Shown: positions 38,701-49,265 of the stretch, one piece after another | Layout of the letters: every line of letters begins with the position of its first letter | Position numbering within the stretch: position 1 is the stretch's first letter | Assembly: GCA_963210315.1 (NCBI GenBank) | Contig: OY723303.1 | Location: forward strand, 682,001-746,000 | Length of the DNA: 64,000 bases | Origin: Rhynchopus euleeides | Lineage: Eukaryota > Euglenozoa > Diplonemea > Diplonemida > Diplonemidae | Reading direction: 5' to 3' | Translations under genes and position numbers: made by a program | The notes under the pieces: model-generated | What the model was told of the DNA's origin: nothing | Databases searched by the model: none | What the model saw: the letters and a program-made list of their open reading frames with translations, nothing else

Positions 38701-38873
38701 ATAATATACGATAATAATTATCGTATCCGTTCGTATACGATAATGGGATTATCGCATCATACGATAATGGATTATCGTATGCGATAATAAATTATCGTAT
38801 GCGATAATTTTCCGAAAATTATCGTATCTGGTATATGTGCGATAATAATTATCGTTTGCACTGTATGCCTAGG
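35742..38873 (+). mobile_element. Autonomous hAT-superfamily transposon
   Basis: A perfect 37-bp inverted repeat starts CCCTAGGCATACAGTGCAAA at 35741, with its complement ending at 38874. Both subterminal regions (about 35760-35860 and 38605-38865) are packed with ATTATCG/CGATAAT motifs in both orientations, as expected for transposase binding. CCTAGG occurs at both outer edges (35742-35747 and 38868-38873), so it may be a 6-bp target duplication or part of the inverted repeat; because it is palindromic the two cannot be separated. The left edge abuts a C run next to the telomere-like satellite; the right edge is shared with the next element. Confidence 0.9.
36240..38372 (+). CDS. hAT-family transposase
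   Basis: A complete 710-codon frame from the ATG at 36240, which fits better than upstream starts because it follows a putative AG acceptor (CCTCCACAG at about 36219) and opens a basic nuclear-type N-terminus. Domains in order: an acidic run, a Lys/Pro/Ala-rich histone-H1-like segment (about 45-85), a BED-like zinc finger (WCNLC ... KKH ... KAH, about 165-195), and an RNase H-like catalytic core with Asp284 in GVDGTG and Asp346 in VVADFGS, followed by CLGHHLN (C-x2-H). A TRW motif comes later, and the C-terminal dimerisation region (about 625-665) reads VTQVDSVFSTAESRKSKRGS. These are hallmarks of hAT transposases; the third acidic residue was not pinpointed. There are no stops or frameshifts, so the element may be active or recently so. 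DFG replaces the more usual D-N-[AG] after the second Asp. Confidence 0.93.
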   Translation: MSRRRRIKDDTTTEDDAEEDDDGDDEEEGSDEDEPDQKRRRVTGGKDKKPSAKKAAVKKPPPKKPAAKKPAPKKTAPKPAGKSESAQKRLDTIKLRKTVEEAADEAAAKKRISLVTARQRLQQLARYDATVAAAYTIKSVEDLPFETRTMLLDANPPRTLSDEVLWCNLCSIVVKHAESTVAKKHVTDTKAHQTTSKEAPVQAAPCVSTTKSDPTTTASFQKAWALALVIAGITPHQASILALPMTTPLPKPRTLLGKAPLFVAEIQKKIRDCITGRPVALGVDGTGLRHLGFAIMSVVAYVGGRGVLLLSKVRGDGEVHNAEDVGDVLDEVRELYGITRSTVVADFGSVNVKAFGDKKEEGIYCLGHHLNAAVRALRKLLPSVNVTDTDAVVLERAAAFVAETDDTHAANVEVSSPQQPASTSDTRWAAMFDLTVHLQTRCAMLLQFVSVEMARKKKPLTLRQLSEHIQKGTWEEHVSETVAVAEMVEPVLWLVRWVQNPEARLGHIKVRTITEEYQKVVTNTSYPAPIRTLLKDAWESWPSKARFEMALIFDPETVLMADFDDFPDITNQLVWAVDFHALADDECWAEFTQYLNAPAESLQTDTPIAFWLEKGRKLFPILAPHVVAWLRTPVSVTQVDSVFSTAESRKSKRGSNISTKTYADRLFLQRNGDLLGYFDKSNRFAEALERDYVSDDSSEEDESETEMDII

Positions 38874-40021
38874 GGGGGTCAAATGCCACCCTTTTACGTG
38901 GACAAACACGATTTTTCAAAAAACCGGCGCAGAGGCCCCAAAGCCCCCGTAAACCCTCCAAACCCCCCCAGATCGGTCCGGAAACCCATCGAACCCCACT
39001 TTTCCACCATTCCGGGCACCTCAGGTGCCCGAATTGGGGTACCTAAATTTTGTGCCACCGTTTGGTACCGGACAGTGCCACTGTGTGGGAGGTTGGAAAA
39101 GAAAATGCCCCAACACACCACATCTGAGGGTTGCAATGCATGTTGCTTGCCAACCACGTCATCCGGTGGGTGTCAGGCGCTATGTAGGTGGCATTAGCCA
39201 GGTCTTCGATGAGTTCTGGCTTGTATATGTACCTCCCTGCCACCATGCACCGGGAGGCTGCCTGTAGGTACGGAACAAGTCCAGATGGTCGTGTGATTCC
39301 TGTGCAGCAGTGCTCCACAACCGGGATGTGTTGACAACGACTGTTGCAACACGAGCTGTACATTCCGGGAACACACGAAGTGCGCTGTCGTGGTACCCAT
39401 TGTGCCAGAATTGGTAGTTGCTGCGGTCTACTTTGCCTGGCCCAAGAGCACTGGTACTGAACGGTGCAATATGCGTGGCGAGGTGAATGCAACGGAAGGG
39501 CGCAAAGTCAATACAGCTCTCGGATGGCGGGTGGTGGTGCCACTAGTGTGTGACGTTCACTCGAGGATACAACGCATCACAATGAATCAGCAACCGTGGA
39601 CCGAGTACAATACGCTCTCTGTGGCTGGTGTGGGGGACAAAGGCAGTGCCTGTGCCGCAGGCAGGGAGGTACATATACAAGCCAGAACACATCGAAGACC
39701 TGGCTCATGCCACCTACATAGCGCCTGACACCCACCGGATGACGTGGTTGGCAAGCAACATGCATTGCAACCCTCAGATGTGGTGTGTTGGGGCATTTTC
39801 TTTTCCAACCTCCCACACAGTGGCACTGTCCGGTACCAAACGGTGGCACAAAATTTAGGTACCCCAATTCGGGCACCTGAGGTGCCCGGAATGGTGGAAA
39901 AGTGGGGTTCGATGGGTTTCCGGACCGATCTGGGGGGGTTTGGAGGGTTTACGGGGGCTTTGGGGCCTCTGCGCCGGTTTTTTGAAAAATCGTGTTTGTC
40001 ACCCCTATTTGACCCCCCCTA
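38870..40021 (+). mobile_element. Foldback element B, copy 1
   Basis: A 1.15-kb element bounded by TAGGGGGG-TCAAAT at the left and ATTTGACCCCCC-TA at the right. Two long inverted arms of about 370 bp (38870-39242 and 39649-40021) are nearly identical apart from the outermost 20-odd bases, and flank a loop of about 400 bp. One frame of about 110 codons crosses the loop (39390-39728) and is also open in copy 2, but it has no recognisable domain. The left TA/CCTAGG edge is shared with the hAT transposon. Non-autonomous DNA element, family unknown. Confidence 0.88.
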
Positions 40022-42670
40022 CCCCCCCCCCCCCCTCCCCCCCCCGGCACGGAGAAACTTAACGTTCGACCCGAATTAGCCAGAGGCCTGGGAGGGGGAT
40101 AAGTTCGCTTCGCGCGATGAAAGGGGGGAAAACGGGGGAGGGCATGTGTGCGTGTGTGCGTGTGCGCATGTTTGAGGGGGGAGACAAATCGCAGTAAAAT
40201 TGTGTCAAAATCGCGCCACCTGCGTGCAGGTGGGCCGCCGACCACCACCTCTCCTTCTTCCTTCTCTTCTCGCGCTCTCTCTCTCTCTCTCTCTTCCCCC
40301 TGCCTCTCCCCCCCTCCGCTGTTCTGTTCGGCAAACGAGCGCATCCCTTCCCCCAGCCCCGAGCTTGGGCCAGGCACTCCCTTTTCCAGTGCCTGGTGGG
40401 CTACACGCCCTCCTGCTACTGCCACCCAGAATAGGACCGGATCAGCTCTGGCCAACTCTTCCGCTTGCGGACTTGCATTTATTGAGATGCGTGATATATT
40501 TTACCAAGTCACTTCCAGACACAGTTGTCACCACCCCTCCGCACCCTTGCGTGACGGAAATGATCTCTCTTCCTCTTCAGGGTGGGTCATTGCTCGGCAA
40601 ACCGATAAATCGGAGGAAATGCAGATCAAAACGCACCGTTTTTGGTACCGTAGCGACGATCACTTCAAGAGAGAGATCTTGGTTGGCAGAGCTGAACGCC
40701 ACTTTCCGGGGGAGGGGGGGAAGTGAGGGAAATATTCACAGCAGCTTCCCGCCGTTCCTTCAATAAAATGGAAAACAAAACCTGCCCACCGCCCCGCCAC
40801 CCCACCACCCCCGCCCCACTCAGACACACCAGGCCCCTTTTCAAAACAGCCGGAAATCCGGAGGGGGGATTAGAAGATGGAGAGAGGGGAGGAGAGGCTG
40901 GTCCAAGCATCAGCCCCCTAAAAAATTGAATACGTTGAGGTAAAAAGAGCAAAAAGTCAAACGGGGGTGGGGGTGGGGGTGGGGGCTTTCCCCCCCCCCC
41001 CCAGGGAACGCTCTACAACCGATCGGTGCATCTTACTTTAAAAAATCCGTGCAAAAAAAAATAATGGGGGTGACGGTGGTGCAGCTGTGAGTGTGTGTAG
41101 GGCAGAATCAGCAGCAGAGATCTGGGGAGCTGCGCAGAAAAATACAGGGGGCCTTCATACCTCTGCCCTTCCCCACGCACCCCCCCCCATACCCCCCACT
41201 GCAGCGTTGCTTCTGTTTTGAATCGACGAATCACAACCATTTGAAAGGGGGGGGGGGGGGGTGCGAGTTGTGTTTGTTTTGAATTATACTCTGCACCACC
41301 GCGACCGCCAACACGATTTTGTTACCCGACACAGGTTCAGGGTGTTCAGGGGGAAACGGTGGGCCGGACTGTGAAGGACCGTTCTTACACAATCGCTATA
41401 CTAACACCCAGACACCATCGCCCACTGCACGCCCTGGCTTGGGTCGAGGTTGGTCGCACAATCGCACCGCTGTTCTGTTCGCAGCGGGCACACTTTTCTA
41501 GGTTAAACTCTCGGGACAACGTGCTGCGAAATAAATATAAACTACCTGTTGAATGCCAGTGTGGACGGCGCCGGCTGCTCCTGCTGTTTTGCGGAGACCT
41601 TTTATTTTGTGTTTTTTTGCATCGCATTCCACCAGAGTGCCTGCGCAGGCACAGCAGATCCAGCAGGAAAGTTATTGTGCTGTCCGAAGAAACTTCCTTT
41701 CCAAAAAAACTACCCCCCACACCCCCACTCCTCCAGCAACAGACGCACGGTGTCTGTGCAGTAAAAAGTAAAAAAAGAGGGAAGCAACAAAATAAGGGGA
41801 AAGGGGGGGGAATTGGGGTGAAATCACCGTCATGCCCAAAGAAACGTGAAAAAGTAATAACGAATAAGCGCCTCTGCCCCCCGGCCCCTGTCTTCTTCTT
41901 TTTTTTTCTGGGGTAATTTTTTTTGCATTGTATTGAGCAGGTCTTGCCCATCGCAGCTGAAGCCGGAGGGATGGTGTGGCTCCGACAGATGCCCGATGAG
42001 GCAGTTGGGAGGAGGGGGAGCGGGGGGGAGGCCAAGGAGTGTCAAAAAAAAGCGGTTTCGACCAGTTCTCGTAGACGAAACACGCGTGTGCGTGGGGGCA
42101 TGGATTAGATCAAGGCCTTCTATACACAGTCGTATTTACCATGCAGCTGCGTACATCCGGGGAACGGGGAAGGAGAAGGGAGAAGGCGACCGGTCATCGA
42201 AACAATCGGGGGGGTGGGGTGTGGGTGTGGCAATGCAAAAACCCAATAAAGTCTTCTACAAAAAAAAACAGAAACCCCGGCGCGGGGGGGTGGGTGGTGG
42301 TGGCGGCGGTGGGTGGGGTGCTATCTCACACTCCCCTGAATCACCGCAATCACCGCCCGCCGCAACCCAACCCAACGCCACCCCCCACCCCCATCCCCAT
42401 CCCCTCCCCTCTGCGGACACCACAAGAAAACATGCGATATGAGCGCATCGGCAATTCAGAGAAACGTTTGTTGCTGCGTCTGCGACGTTATTTATGCATG
42501 AAAGGAGGCGCCCCTACTCCTCCCTGAAGAGAAGGGGGGAGAAGCGGAAGGGGAAGAAGGTGAGGGGAGGGTGTGGCGGGCCCCTTATCGCATGGCACCC
42601 CGACGACCACACCCAAGCTGCGACGTGCGAGACGCTTCCCCGGGGTTTGCAGAGGGGGTCCGCCCCCGCA
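40022..42670. other. Intergenic, homopolymer- and simple-repeat-rich
   Basis: No gene was recognised. The stretch contains C runs right after the foldback element, a CT dinucleotide run at about 40275-40294, G-rich runs near 40713, 40968 and 41247, and many short A tracts. It ends at the kinesin stop codon. Confidence 0.5.
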
Positions 42671-45600
42671 TTATTTCGCGCCCGGGGAGGAGGCGGAGGG
42701 CCTCCCGGAGGCAGGCGCCTTGGCGAAGGTGCTCTTGGAGAAGTCCCTCACCTTGCCTGCCTTGTTCTGGGTCATGTTCTGCTTCGACCCGCGCTTCTTC
42801 ATCGGCGGGGTCGCGTCGGCGGCGAACTGTGGTGTGGGTGGGGTTTGCAGTTTAAAAGAGAGGGACCTCAAAATCCGGTCAAAAAAAAACTACTGCAACC
42901 CGGGTGAATCGCAAGAGAGGAGGGTAGCAACGGCAGTTGGCGTTCTTCGAACGCTGGAACAAAAAAACAACAAACAAAAGCAACCCCCCGCAATGTGCAA
43001 CTAACCCTCCCCCACAAAGCTCCGATGCGGCGAGGCGAGGCTGCCCCTATCTGTGATCCCGCTTTGCCTGCATACCTCACCGCCTGTGGACATGCGGGGT
43101 GACGAACGGCTGCGGCGTTTGCTGAGGGTACCGGCCTTCAGCGACGCATGCGTCTGCGAGAGGGAGCTCGGGGTGCCGCCCTCCCCGCGGTACGCCGTGC
43201 CTGCTGCGGCAGACTCGCGCGACGGGTCACCGCCGTTCTCCTGCAGGTGTGGTGCAACAGGGTGGCAGGATGCGGCGGTGGTGGTGGGATGTTCTGAATT
43301 CATGTCTCCAAAAGTGCCTCCCACCCCCCACCCCCTCCCGCAGCAACAATACCTTCTCAGGGGAGCCGTCGAGACGTGGGATGGTGCCTGTGCTGCCCAG
43401 GTCCGGGCAACGCATGCCGCCCATCAGCACCTTGATGGACCCCTTCAGCTCGTCCTCCCCATCCTCCTCGTGGTCGAGGAGCTGACGGATGCGCTCGGCC
43501 CCGCGGCGCACGGGGTTCATGCGCAGCATCGCCTTCAGTGTCTCGCGGCTGGGGCGGTAGCTGGCGTAGTCCTTCTTGAACTGCTGGAAGGCACGCAGCA
43601 GGCGCTTGATGTCCTCCATCGACCAGTTCTCCGGGATGTCGCCGTTGGCGGGCAGCTGCTGCAGGAAGTGGCACACCAGGTCGAAGGTCTGTGCGTATTT
43701 GTCCTCGCGGTTCGCAACCTCGGAGAAGAACTTCTGGATTTCGATCTTCTCGCGCGAGCGGGCGTCGGCGTCCTCCTCCGCCTTCACAACCATCTCGCGC
43801 ATCGCCTCCAGCTTCTCGTTGCACTTCTTGTTCGCTTCTGCGACCTGGTCGCGGATCTTGGAGTCTGTCTTGTACTCAGACTCCGCCTTCTCGCGCTCGA
43901 TCACCTCGCGCTGTGCACGCAGCTCGTGCTGGTACTTCTCCTTCAACTGGGTGGCCTCGTTCAGCTCAAACTCCAGCTTGTCAATCATCTCCTCGCGGCG
44001 CTGGATGTCAGCATGCAGGTACCTTTGAGGGTTGTGGATGCAGGGAAGGGTTTGGCAGCAAGACAACAGTTGTGTGCAAAGCCTGCTGTGGATGATGCCT
44101 TTGTTGCCCCTTAAGGGCGGACCCCGCTATCTCTTGGCAGGACTCCTGAGGCAGGCCGGCTGGTCGCGGGCATGTTGCGAATTAAACATAGCGGTGTGGT
44201 GGCGGTGTGTACCTCTGCTGCTCCTCACGGTCCTTCTCCAGCAGCCGCATCGCCTTGGCGTGTTCCTCCGCCTGCTGGCTCAGCTGTGTTGGGGTGTGTT
44301 GTGGGTACAGAGACAAGGTCACTGTGGCCTCACCACAAGGCAAGGTCTGCTTGGCGTGTGTGTAGCTCACCCCACCCACCCTCCCCTACCAGCCTGCAAC
44401 ACACCTTGAGCTCCAGCTCCTGCAGCTTGTTCTGGAACTCCTCTGCCATCGACTGGTTCTCATCGATGATGGCACGCAGCTCCTTGTCGTGGTTGGTCTC
44501 CACCGTCCGCAGCTGTTCAGCATGCTTGTCCACGATCCTGCGTGTGTGGTGTGGATTCGAGATGAATATTTTTCGAAGGCACACACAAGATTTCGTTGGA
44601 AAACCCCAGATCGCGCACACAAGCAAACACGGATACATGTACCCCTCTCAAAGGCACAGCATGTTGTCACAGCTGTGGGCTGTTCCGCAGGCTCATACTC
44701 TTCGTACTGCTTGCTGAGCGTGGTGTGGATGCGGTCGATCTCTTCCTTGTACTGCTGCTCCTTCTGCTTGGAGTCACGCTCCAGCCCCTCGGCTGTCAGA
44801 CGCCCCTGAACAGCACGGTTCTCCTCCACTGCCATACGCTGCCTGCAGTGCGGTGGTGTGGTGTGGTGCGGTACCGTGGGTGTGGCATGGGCAGAAAATC
44901 GGCCTGCCGGGTGCACTCACGGCAAGGCTGTGCAGGCACAGCAACATACAGCAGGTCCGCGTGCTTCCGCTCGATGTCCTCCTTCTGGCGCTGCATCTCC
45001 AGGTTCTTCTTCTCCATCTCCGTCACCTTGCCGCGCTCCCTGTGCAGGCTGACAGCGAGGTCATCCATGTTGTCGTGGCCTGTGGCGGCCATCTTCTTCT
45101 TGAGCTCCATCAGCTCTGCCGACTGCCCCTGGCTGCGCGACTCAGCAGAGCTGAGACGGAGCTTAGCGGCACGGAGCATGACGGCGTGACGGAAGGCGAA
45201 GGCCATGTTCTTCTCCTTCTCTGCCTCCAGCTTCTCCTTGTACTCCGTGACCTCAGCAGAGGCCTCCTCGAGACGCTCCTCGATCTCGGAGCGCGCCTTC
45301 TTGGCCTCGTCCATCTGCTGCTCCAGCGCCTCCACCTCTGCGTCGGTGCGTGCGTCGCTCATCTGCTTGCGTGCCTCGAGCATCTTCTTCTCGAGGTCGG
45401 CAAGCATCTTTGCTGTCTCGTCTTCGTTAACACGGACGGAGTTGACGATGGCACGTGCGCGCATTGCGTATTCCAGGGTGCGCAGCGACTCGTGTGCGTT
45501 GATGTAGTGTGGGCTGACAGTTGCAAGCATGAAGGTCTTGGAGTTGCCACCCAGGTCCTCACGCAGCAGCCACGTGAGGGTGGAGTCTCTGTAGGGCACG

Positions 45601-47195
45601 TTCACCTTTGCCTTCTTCTCGATCAGCGCGTCGATGACACGGCGCAGCGTTGTCAGTGACAAGTTGATCTTCTGTGCCTCCAGCAGCAGGCTGCCACGCG
45701 CACCGCTCCGCTTCACGTTCTCACTACCCGCGAGGTCGACAAGGTTGACGTTTGCGCGGCGCTGGTGTGTGGTGGTCTTGGGGCCACCGATACCCACACG
45801 CTGCTGGTCGTAGAACGTGGTCTGTGTCACGGTGATACGGAACAGCGCGTGCGAGCGGGACGAGCGGTCGTTGAGGTTTGTGGAGCCCACACTGCGCTCC
45901 TGGTTGCCTGCGTTGATCAGACGAATGATGTCCTCATACGAGCGTGGGTTGTGGATGCTGATGCCCTCGACGTACGGCCCTTCCGTGGGGTGCTCACGGA
46001 TCTTCAGGTCATCGGGGTCGAGCTTCTTCTGCGTCGTGCCTGCGTACTTGAAGCGCTCCTGCTCACCCTCCACACTGCACAGCAGGTCCTTCACCTTCTC
46101 GTTGTAGATCTCGTAGAAGCGCACACGCACATCCGACTTGCGGCGCAGCCCTGCCTGTGCTGCGTTCTTCTCCTTCTTCTCCAGCTCGTCGAACAGGTCG
46201 CGGCAGAGACGGGGGATCACACCCAGCAGCTCCTCGGCACAGCCCTCGGGGTTGGCGATCTGCTCCGGGTCACCCATCATGGTATGGGTCTTGCCGGAGC
46301 CGGTCTGGCCGTAGGCGAAGATGCAGCTGTTGATGCCGTCCCATGCCGCCTGCAGCGCAGGCAGACCTGTCCACTCGTAGACGCGCTTCTGGTCGGCGAA
46401 GCCAGAGTTAGACTTCTGCTGTGTGCAGGACCAGAACACCTCGTCGAAGTTGAACCCCTGCGCCACGGCGTACTCACTCTTGTGGTCCAGCAGCAGCACC
46501 TGGTCACGGCGGGGCATGTCAATCACGCTCTGCATGTACCCACCCTCCTTCTCCACCTCCTCCACCTCCTTGCTGCTGAAGGGACGCACACGCACCATCA
46601 CACGGACATTCGTGTTCTGGCCATCCGTCTTGCCAGTCAGGGTCTGGGTGCCACTCTGGTGCCCCATCAAGGAGCTTCTGCGGTGGCCGACAGTCGGCGG
46701 GCGAGGGGAGGTGCTGTTCTGCAGGTGACTGTACAGGGTTGGGTGTGTGATACATGTGACAAAGAAGAGGGCAACACGGCATCAACCACAAAGGGGAAGA
46801 AAGGCAACACCCCGCAGCCTGATGTGCAGGGTGCCGTTGTTGCCCACAGCGCTGCCCGACACAGACAGGAGCCTTGTTCCACCTTGACACCGCCCCACCC
46901 CCCACCCTCCACCCCCCCCCACGAAACAACCCTCAACACCCACAGCAGCATACGGAGATATAGATCTGGAGTGCAGACTTGCTCGCCGCCCAGCGGCCCC
47001 CAGGTCAGGCGTGTGGTCGTCATCGTCATCCGATTTGCCCAGGGAGCTGTGTGTCCCCGACATCTGGGAACTGGGAGCCGGGAGGTCGTTGCCGCTGTTG
47101 CGCCGCCTGCCGCCACGGGGCGGCGCGCGCGAGGGGCGTGCACGCTTGTCTCTGCCAGACGTCGCCAGCTCCTTCACATCATCATCGTACGCCAT
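42671..47195 (-). CDS. N-terminal-motor kinesin, eight exons
   Basis: Exons (minus strand): 47195-46954, 46728-44950, 44842-44699, 44537-44405, 44283-44213, 44022-43353, 43240-43076 and 42826-42671. Introns are 107-249 bases, all GT-AG, and every phase agrees, giving 1,119 residues. A basic/acidic N-terminal extension of about 115 residues precedes the motor domain (about 120-500), with NVRVMVRVRPF, P-loop GQTGSGKT (221-228), switch I NLNDRSSRSH and switch II DLAGSE. The rest is largely coiled coil (about 510-960), then a helical region and a Ser/Lys-rich basic tail. It is an ATP-driven microtubule motor; no FHA, PH or other cargo domain was recognised. The motor sequence suggests a kinesin-3-like or related class, but I would not assign a class without a tree. 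Confidence 0.95.
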
Positions 47196-47573
47196 GGTGG
47201 CGTCGCCCCACAGGGGGTCCTTAGTGGCTCACAGCCGCCCCTCTGTGACCCACCCACACCTGTGTGCTGTGTGCCTGTGGGGGCTGCGCGCTGCTGATGA
47301 TCCGGGTGGGGGAGCGAGGGGCTATATAATTGCGCTGTAGAGCACAACTCTCAGCAACAACTGCAAAATGGGATGCGGGGGGGGGGGGGCCCGGGGGGGG
47401 GGGGGGGGATGGGGGGCTGTGCCCTATATCTATATCAAATGCCTCAAAGCCACACACTGCGTCCAATCGGGTGGATCCGACAACACATGAAAAAAATATC
47501 CCCCAAGGCTAGGGAAACCGGGCAGCGACCTCGAGAATGGGGGGGGTCGGGCTAGATGCGGGGGGGGGGGGGG
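47196..47573. other. Kinesin upstream region with long G runs
   Basis: The upstream flank of the kinesin start contains an almost pure G tract at about 47377-47408 and another at about 47560-47573, the latter ending in the TA where foldback copy 2 begins. No gene was seen. Confidence 0.5.
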
Positions 47574-48724
47574 TAGGGGGGGTCAAATGGGGGTGACAAA
47601 CACGATTTTTCAAAAAACCGGCGCAGAGGCCCCAAAGCCCCCGTAAACCCTCCAAACCCCCCCAGATCGGTCCGGAAACCCATCGAACCCCACTTTTCCA
47701 CCATTCCGGGCACCTCAGGTGCCCGAATTGGGGTACCTAAATTTTGTGCCACCGTTTGGTACCGTACAGTGCCACTGTGTGGGAGGTTGGAAAAGAAAAT
47801 GCCCCAACACACCACATCTGAGGGTTGCAATGCATGTTGCTTGCCAACCACGTCATCCGGTGGGTGTCAGGCGCTATGTAGGTGGCATTAGCCAGGTCTT
47901 CGATGTGTTCTGGCTTGTATATATACCTCCCTGCCTGCGGCACAGGCACTGCCTTTGTCCCCCACACCAGCCACAGAGAGCGTATTGTACTCGGTCCACG
48001 GTTGCTGATTCATTGTGATGCGTTGTATCCTCGAGTGAACGTCACACACTAGTGGCACCACCACCCGCCATCCGAGAGCTGTATTGACTTTGCGCGCTTC
48101 CGTTGTATTCACCTCGCCACGCATATTGCACCGTTCAGTACCAGTGCTCTTGGGCCAGGCAAAGTAGACCGCAGCAACTACCAATTCTGGCACAATGGGT
48201 ACCACGACAGCGCACTTCATGTGTTCCCGGAATGTACAGCTCGTGTTGCAACAGTCGTTGTCAACACATCCCGGTTGTGGAGCACTGCTGCACAGGAATC
48301 ACACGACCATCTGGACTGTTCCGTACCTACAGGCAGCCTCCCGGTGCATGGTGGCAGGGAGGTATATATACAAGCCAGAACACATCGAAGACCTGGCTAA
48401 TGCCACCTACATAGCGCCTGACACCCACCGGATGACGTGGTTGGCAAGCAACATGCATTGCAACCCTCAGATGTGGTGTGTTGGGGCATTTTCTTTTCCA
48501 ACCTCCCACACAGTGGCACTGTACGGTACCAAACGGTGGCACAAAATTTAGGTACCCCAATTCGGGCACCTGAGGTGCCCGGAATGGTGGAAAAGTGGGG
48601 TTCGATGGGTTTCCGGACCGATCTGGGGGGGTTTGGAGGGTTTACGGGGGCTTTGGGGCCTCTGCGCCGGTTTTTTGAAAAATCGTGTTTGTCCACGTAA
48701 AAGGGTGGCATTTGACCCCCCCTA
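47574..48724 (-). mobile_element. Foldback element B, copy 2 (inverted)
   Basis: It is nearly identical to 38870-40021 but in the opposite orientation, so the short-ended arm is on the left (TAGGGGGGTCAAATGGGGG) and the long-ended arm on the right (ATTTGACCCCCCCTA). The loop frame of copy 1 is present on the minus strand (48220-47888) with only a few substitutions. The right TA is shared with the hAT-type MITE that follows. High similarity implies recent spread. Confidence 0.88.
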
Positions 48725-48727
48725 GGG

Positions 48728-49165
48728 CAGTGGTGGCTGCGTACGCGTACGCAGCGTGATTTTCAAAAAGTGCGTACGGCGTACGCGTACGGCGCTGCGT
48801 ACGGCAGTCTATGGAGCACAGGAGACGGCCATGGCCGAACACCAAATCCGACAGTCGAACTCAGGTGTACCAGGGGCAGCCTTGGAGCCTTCCAGTCGGA
48901 AGTGGTACCTTTTGCAGTATGCTTGCGGGTGTACTTGCAGGTGTTGCGAGTTATTCGCCACGTGCGCGGCAAGGAACCATCTGTGAAAGGCAAGAGCAAA
49001 GGCCAGGGCCCAGCCACCCGCTGGGTGGCCTACTGTGTGCTGAGAGACCTGGAATACCAGCCGTACGCAAAATCTGCGTACGCGTACGCAGCGCGATTTT
49101 CAGAAAGTGCGTACGGCGTACGCGTACGCGTACGCGTACCGTACGGCCGTACGCTGCCACCACTG
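48728..49165. mobile_element. hAT-type MITE with CGTACG-rich ends
   Basis: A 438-bp element with inverted ends CAGTGGTGGC...GCCACCACTG. It is flanked on both sides by the 8-bp CCCTAGGG (48720-48727 and 49166-49173), an 8-bp target duplication as expected for hAT elements and matching the nnnTAnnn pattern described for the Buster branch. Subterminal regions carry many GCGTACG/CGTACGC motifs in both orientations. It has no coding capacity, so it would need a transposase in trans. The duplicated octamer is itself palindromic. Confidence 0.85.
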
Positions 49166-49265
49166 CCCTAGGGGGGGGGGGGGGGGGGGCAACAAATCCC
49201 TCTCTACCCCACCTCGACACCCCCCCCCCCTCCACCTCCTCAAGCAGGGCTCAGCACGTCTCGCC

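Noticed and set aside
35744-38871. 8-bp target duplication beside CAGTGC as the true start of the hAT element
   Set aside because: The flanking octamers TAGGCATA and TATGCCTA are inverted, not direct, so they belong to the inverted repeat.
39043-39860. Protein-coding gene within the foldback element
   Set aside because: Frames in both orientations derive from the inverted arms; only the loop frame is shared between copies and it has no recognisable domain.
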